This document shows, piece after piece, positions 59,851 to 64,000 of a stretch of 64,000 bases of DNA (positions within the stretch are counted from its first letter, which is position 1; the number at the start of each line of letters is the position of its first letter). Location of the stretch: NCBI GenBank assembly GCA_007922225.1, contig ML679962.1, forward strand, positions 29,929,563 through 29,993,562, given 5' to 3'. The stretch comes from Emydura subglobosa (lineage: Eukaryota; Chordata; Testudines; Chelidae). The position numbers and the translations under genes were made by a program. The notes beneath the pieces were generated by a model. The model saw nothing but the letters and a program-made list of their open reading frames with translations, had not been told where the DNA came from and made no database searches.

Positions 59851-62800
59851 TCTACCGCAGCCTTTAACTGACAGGGAATATGCGGGTTAGTCTCTCCATG
59901 ATCAAAACCGGGGGCACCCTGGCCAAACTCCAAAATACAACCCTACAAATCCAGCAGCGACACAGAGGGCTTATTACAGTGGTTGCCTACCAGCAGCCCC
60001 CCCTCCAATGTTATCCGCTCCCTTGGCCCCTGGCTCCCCTTCTTTTGTTCAGAAATCTCTCTTCTAAACAAAAAAAACCCCAAAACCGGAGGCCAGTAGC
60101 CATGCATTTACATTTTTGTAGCCTTCACTTAAACAATACGGGTATATTTGCTTTATAACCTTTCAACAGATAGTTCTGTTCACCAGCTAGAGATGAACAT
60201 TGGATAGGAACAGCTGAGCAGGTACTGAAGTATCAGCTTAAGGCAACTATACAGTAGCCACCAGGGCTTTGAACACTTCAGAGGTATTCAGAGTGGAAAA
60301 GTAGGATTATAAAGATACAAATCGATTGTTTAAATTCAAATAAATGTTCTCAGCAAAAGGTGTTGAACAGAAACGGGATGCGAAGCGTATTGAACTTCAT
60401 AGCAGCAAATGCCTAAAAATGTACCAGAACAAAGAGGATTCAGAGAGTAAGAGAATTATCTCAAACTTTTGTCCAGACATTTCTTGGGCTGTACACTACT
60501 GGGTTGTTCTTGGGGATACACAGGGGCTTATACATGACCCAAATTTCTTGAGACCATTGAATAAGAAAGCTATTTTACTCTCTGCCATTTCTGCATATCA
60601 GAATTGCCTGACCTCGGAGCCTGTCTCTGATGAACAATGGCTGAGGTAGAAGGGACTGGAAAAGAAAAGCTTCTCTTTAAGAGGAATTGAAGCCACAGTG
60701 TAATTTATCATAGTTGCAACTTCTGTTGTCTAGCTAAATGGGACAAGGTAGATAGCAAACATGTAAACTATCATAGGACAGTCAATTAAAATCACCATTC
60801 TACTGGATAATATGCACCTACCAAACACAGATAGGATTGAGATTATTTATCAACTCAGTAAACCACGCTAGAAGAAACCTTTGTTCTGATAGAGCACAAT
60901 GCATCACTTGGGGAATTTTAATCTCCATTTTCTTTGGGTATTCAGCTACCTGCTATAGCTGGCTTCAGATCATTTAAAAAGTAGAATAATATATTGTGTA
61001 AAGCTGCTGCTACTTCACTTTTTTCCATCTCTACTTTTTAAACTGGACAGTATTAATTTACTTTGGCAGACTGCTAACATATTCTATGTAAAATCAAGGC
61101 TTTAGGGCAAAAGAATGGGCAATTTAGAGAGAATTTAGCAGTGGTAAGTGCCACTTTAAAAATGTCTCCATTCCTTAGAAGCTTGGGTTCAAAATCCTGC
61201 ACAGCTGATTCAGTTCTTGATCCTTCTAAGGTAGATAAATTGTACAACATCCAGGTTTTTTTCTGAGGAGAGCTGAGATTAAAACCCAAGCTGCTTTCTG
61301 CTCTGCCTGGACGTTGAAGAGGTTTCCCCTGCTGGGCCAGTATAATTGGCCAAAATTTCCTCTCACTCCACTGCTGTGCAGTCTGCCAATGTCTGGCTGC
61401 AGTCCTCTGCTAGAGGCAGCTGCATCTCACTGGTGCATAAAGGATAACATTTTTCTAAAAGTGCTCAGTGATTTAGGAGCTTAAGACTCATGGAAATTCA
61501 GAAGCCCTTAAGTGCTTTTGAGAATTTTCCTATAGTATTTCAAAGTGTTTTGGGATCTTCAGGGATGAGATGCAGAAGCGCTATGTACATTACTAATTAT
61601 TTGCATTACAGTAGCTCCTATGAGCATTAGCCAGTACTGTGTTTACCTTTATTAGCAAGCACAATAGTTTTCCATATAACATATTAAGCTATGCATTGAT
61701 CAGAAAGGAAAAATAAGTGGTAGATGATCTCTTCTAGTTAGTGGGATAACAAGCTGCTCCTGCAAAACTGATCTAATGTGTAGAGGTGCTTTTGGGGTTG
61801 ACTACCACCATTTTGGTTTTGAGCCTTCCTCGTGAGTCTATCCCACAGTTCGTACCCCAGCCACTTTTTACCTTCACACCTAACAGAAGGTCATTGAGGA
61901 GAACACAAGAGGGTAGGAAAACTCATGAAATTAAAAATCAGGCTTGAAAACCAAGTGACTTCACTTCAGCTGCTTACCTACTTTTACAATAGTCTTTTCT
62001 GCTGAGTACTTGTCTTTTGTAGTTCTCTTTTCAGCATTAGGTACTTGTCCTGCAAATAATGCCACAGGCTTATAGCTTTCTGTGAATAAAATGATGCAGA
62101 TATTCTGAGCTCATGGATAATTCAAATATCTAACTTTACTCTCACAATCCTCCTTAGCCTCCTAAACATTATAAGCAAATGTCCCTCTTAAAGAGATGCT
62201 GTCAGGTTAACAGTTTCTAAAAGCTAAATATCCTTACCTGTGTTAGTAAAAACATCTTACTGTTCAGAGAGGAAGAACTCTCAACTACTGGTTTACTTGA
62301 CTTTTTTTTTAATCCAGTACTTGTACTGTACTGATGTAGTTTGTTTGCACTCTGTTTTTTTTCCCTGCGTGGCCAGAGAAATTAATTATCCTCTTTCACT
62401 TCATGGCTCTCATGCCTTCAGTGTTGCAGTGTTTGGTGGCGAGGGAATATTTATATCCAAACACCTTTAACAGAAATTATTTATGAAAATTTCAGTGAAT
62501 ATTAGGTTTTGTAACAGTGGTTTTAACAACATTTAACTTGGGTTCTAACTCACCCGATAGTGTCTTCTTGAATTGTCTTTCAGAAACAATAGGCACATAA
62601 AAGGTAAGTATAGTTATAAGTAGGCTTGGCAGAATTCTTGTTTTTGTTTACAGTGTCAGCAGCTATAGATTTATCTTTTCACAGTTGTGGGAAATTATGG
62701 GGCAGGAAAACGTGAGGGAGGCCTGTATTTATTTATTGACAATAGACAGAGCTTTAACTTTATGAATCTCGACAACTGTTAAAGCACAAATTGTCAACAT

Positions 62801-62975
62801 CTCATGTCCAAAAAAACCCAAAAAAGCCAACCTATAAAGGAAATGCCCTTAAATCAAAACTAAGTTCTCAAGCAGCATTTCTTACTTTGCCTAACTGTAA
62901 ATTTTGATCATCAATGGAAATATTTTTCATGGGTTTGTGTATATATGGTGAAAATATTTACTGAAAAGGATAAGA

Positions 62976-63370
62976 TTATGTCATGGAGATCACAGAAGTC
63001 ACAGATGCCATGACTTCCAGAGACCTCCATGAGATTTTCCACCTCAGCCCCCAGACCAGAGCGGTCAGCCCAGTGTGAGGTCTCTCTGCTCTCAGCAGCC
63101 ATGGGAGGGACCCCAAGCCCCAAGGCTCCCCAGAAGACCTGGAGTCACCATGCTCGGTACAGGGACCCCATCGTTCGAAGCTGTCACAGGCGGCGATTGC
63201 TGGACTTTCCCCCTCCCACAGCTAGGCTACGGCTCTCGTCCCCCGCCCTGGGACTTCAGTATTGTCTGGTCAGCCCCCAACCCCCTTATTTTTAGTAAAA
63301 GTCAGAGACAGGTCACAATCTTCTATCAGTTTTTGGATATTGCCTGTGACCTGCAGCAGCATCCCCTGGC
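62976..63370. repeat. Probable interspersed element, GTGACYTC-rich ends
   Basis: The left end has ATCACAGAAGTCACAGATGC CATGACTTCC; the right end has GGTCACAATCTTC and TTGCCTGTGACCTGCAGC. The interior is GC-rich, unlike the flanking intron. The 88- and 99-aa frames within it overlap in different frames and are unlikely to be real. Confidence 0.45.
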
Positions 63371-63683
63371 TTGAAGTGGTTTCCATCATGTACAGGGTTT
63401 ATAGTTTTGTTCAATGGCTTTGAGTTTCCCCCACTATAAAAATTGTTCCAACACCACTGCTACAGAGCCCCACTGACTTAAAACCAGTGTTGAGCTAGTT
63501 GCAGGGTCATGGCCCTAGCTTTTCCCATATAGTCTCATTCCTTCTGATGCGTGACTTAAAATGCAGGACCTTTTGACATCAGTAGAGAGAGTCTTCGTGC
63601 AGCACAATCTTTTTAGAGATTAAGTATCTTTCCCAATGCTTGAGAAGGGAAAATGCCCTACTGTATAGAGATGCAGTGTATAG

Positions 63684-64000
63684 GTTAGGGTGGCCAAACT
63701 GTGGCACGGGAGCCACATGTGGCTCTTTTACAGTCAAAGTGCAGCTTGTGGAGTCCCTTACACCCCCACCTCATACTCCGCTTACTAGACTGGGGTGGGG
63801 AGTTCAGGGCTTCTGCCCTGCAGTGGGGTGATAGGGCTAGAAGCTTCTGCCCAGCAGGGAGGCACCGGCCGGGGCTCAGGGCTTCTGCCCCATGGGGCAC
63901 ACCTGCTGGAGCTTCAGCTTTGCAGGGAAGGGGGTCTCAGAGCTTCAGCCCAGTGAGAGGCACCTGCTGGGGCACAGGGCTTTGGCAGGCACGCCCTATG
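63684..64000. repeat. GC-rich element with internal tandem units, cut by the window edge
   Basis: Starts TTAGGGTGGCCAAACTGTGG CACGGGAGCC, a hAT-like terminus in form. From about 63800, degenerate units of roughly 35-40 bp recur around CAGGGCTTCTGCCC (63803, 63838, 63879, then CAGAGCTTCAGCCC at about 63936). The right end is outside the window. Confidence 0.55.

Larger units (their letters stand above)
59355..64000 (+). other. Start of a long first intron (CD99L2-like gene)
   Basis: After the donor at 59355 no acceptor followed by a CD99L2-like acidic coding exon was found before the window end. The first 500 bp are the CpG island; 59.9-62.9 kb is AT-rich without clear coding sequence; repeats occur at about 61460-61600, 62976-63370 and 63684-64000. 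A first intron of tens of kilobases is normal for this gene in mammals. Confidence 0.5.

Overview
This is a vertebrate nuclear genome window, most likely from a turtle or a close reptile relative. Two promoters and one intron-containing gene are clear. The rest is AT-rich, gene-poor DNA filled with interspersed repeats that I recognise as typical of turtle genomes: hAT-type short elements with 8-bp target duplications, foldback repeats ending in a GACYAACACGGCTAC-type tail, CR1, MIR-like SINEs and a Tx1-type LINE. No bacterial, viral, CRISPR, rRNA or tRNA feature was seen. The species call rests on remembered repeat families and on the sequence of the HMGB3 protein, not on a search.

Region 1 (about 6.75-12.9 kb, minus strand) is a complete HMGB3 gene. 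Four coding exons (9791-9940, 9199-9338, 8349-8523, 7616-7759) join in frame to a 202-residue chromatin protein with HMG box A, HMG box B and a 21-residue Asp/Glu tail. All junctions are GT-AG. A non-coding first exon probably ends at 12666 in a CpG island spanning about 11.1-13.3 kb. The promoter carries three evenly spaced CCAAT boxes. Intron 1 holds a duplicated 24-bp motif with YY1-type cores.

Region 2 (about 13.4-57.2 kb) is intergenic. I found no convincing exon. Several repeats are intact enough to define their ends and target duplications: 1788-2363, 5901-6082, 19033-19436, 29824-30032, 34989-35124 and 57143-57236 (hAT-like), and 31529-31761 and 33505-33983 (foldback type). A lone ZNF143-type motif lies at 33294-33312.

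Region 3 (about 57.4-64 kb, plus strand) begins with a decayed Tx1-type LINE remnant (57.4-58.87 kb) that runs straight into a second CpG island. Inside that island is a short signal-peptide exon (59297-59354) with a strong donor site. Its form and its head-to-head position beside HMGB3 suggest exon 1 of CD99L2, as at human Xq28. The remaining 4.6 kb to the window edge would be its first intron.

No new multi-gene system is present. The most interesting items are the foldback element with a clean 13-bp target duplication, the duplicated YY1/mini-ORF motif in HMGB3, and the LINE abutting the CD99L2-like promoter.
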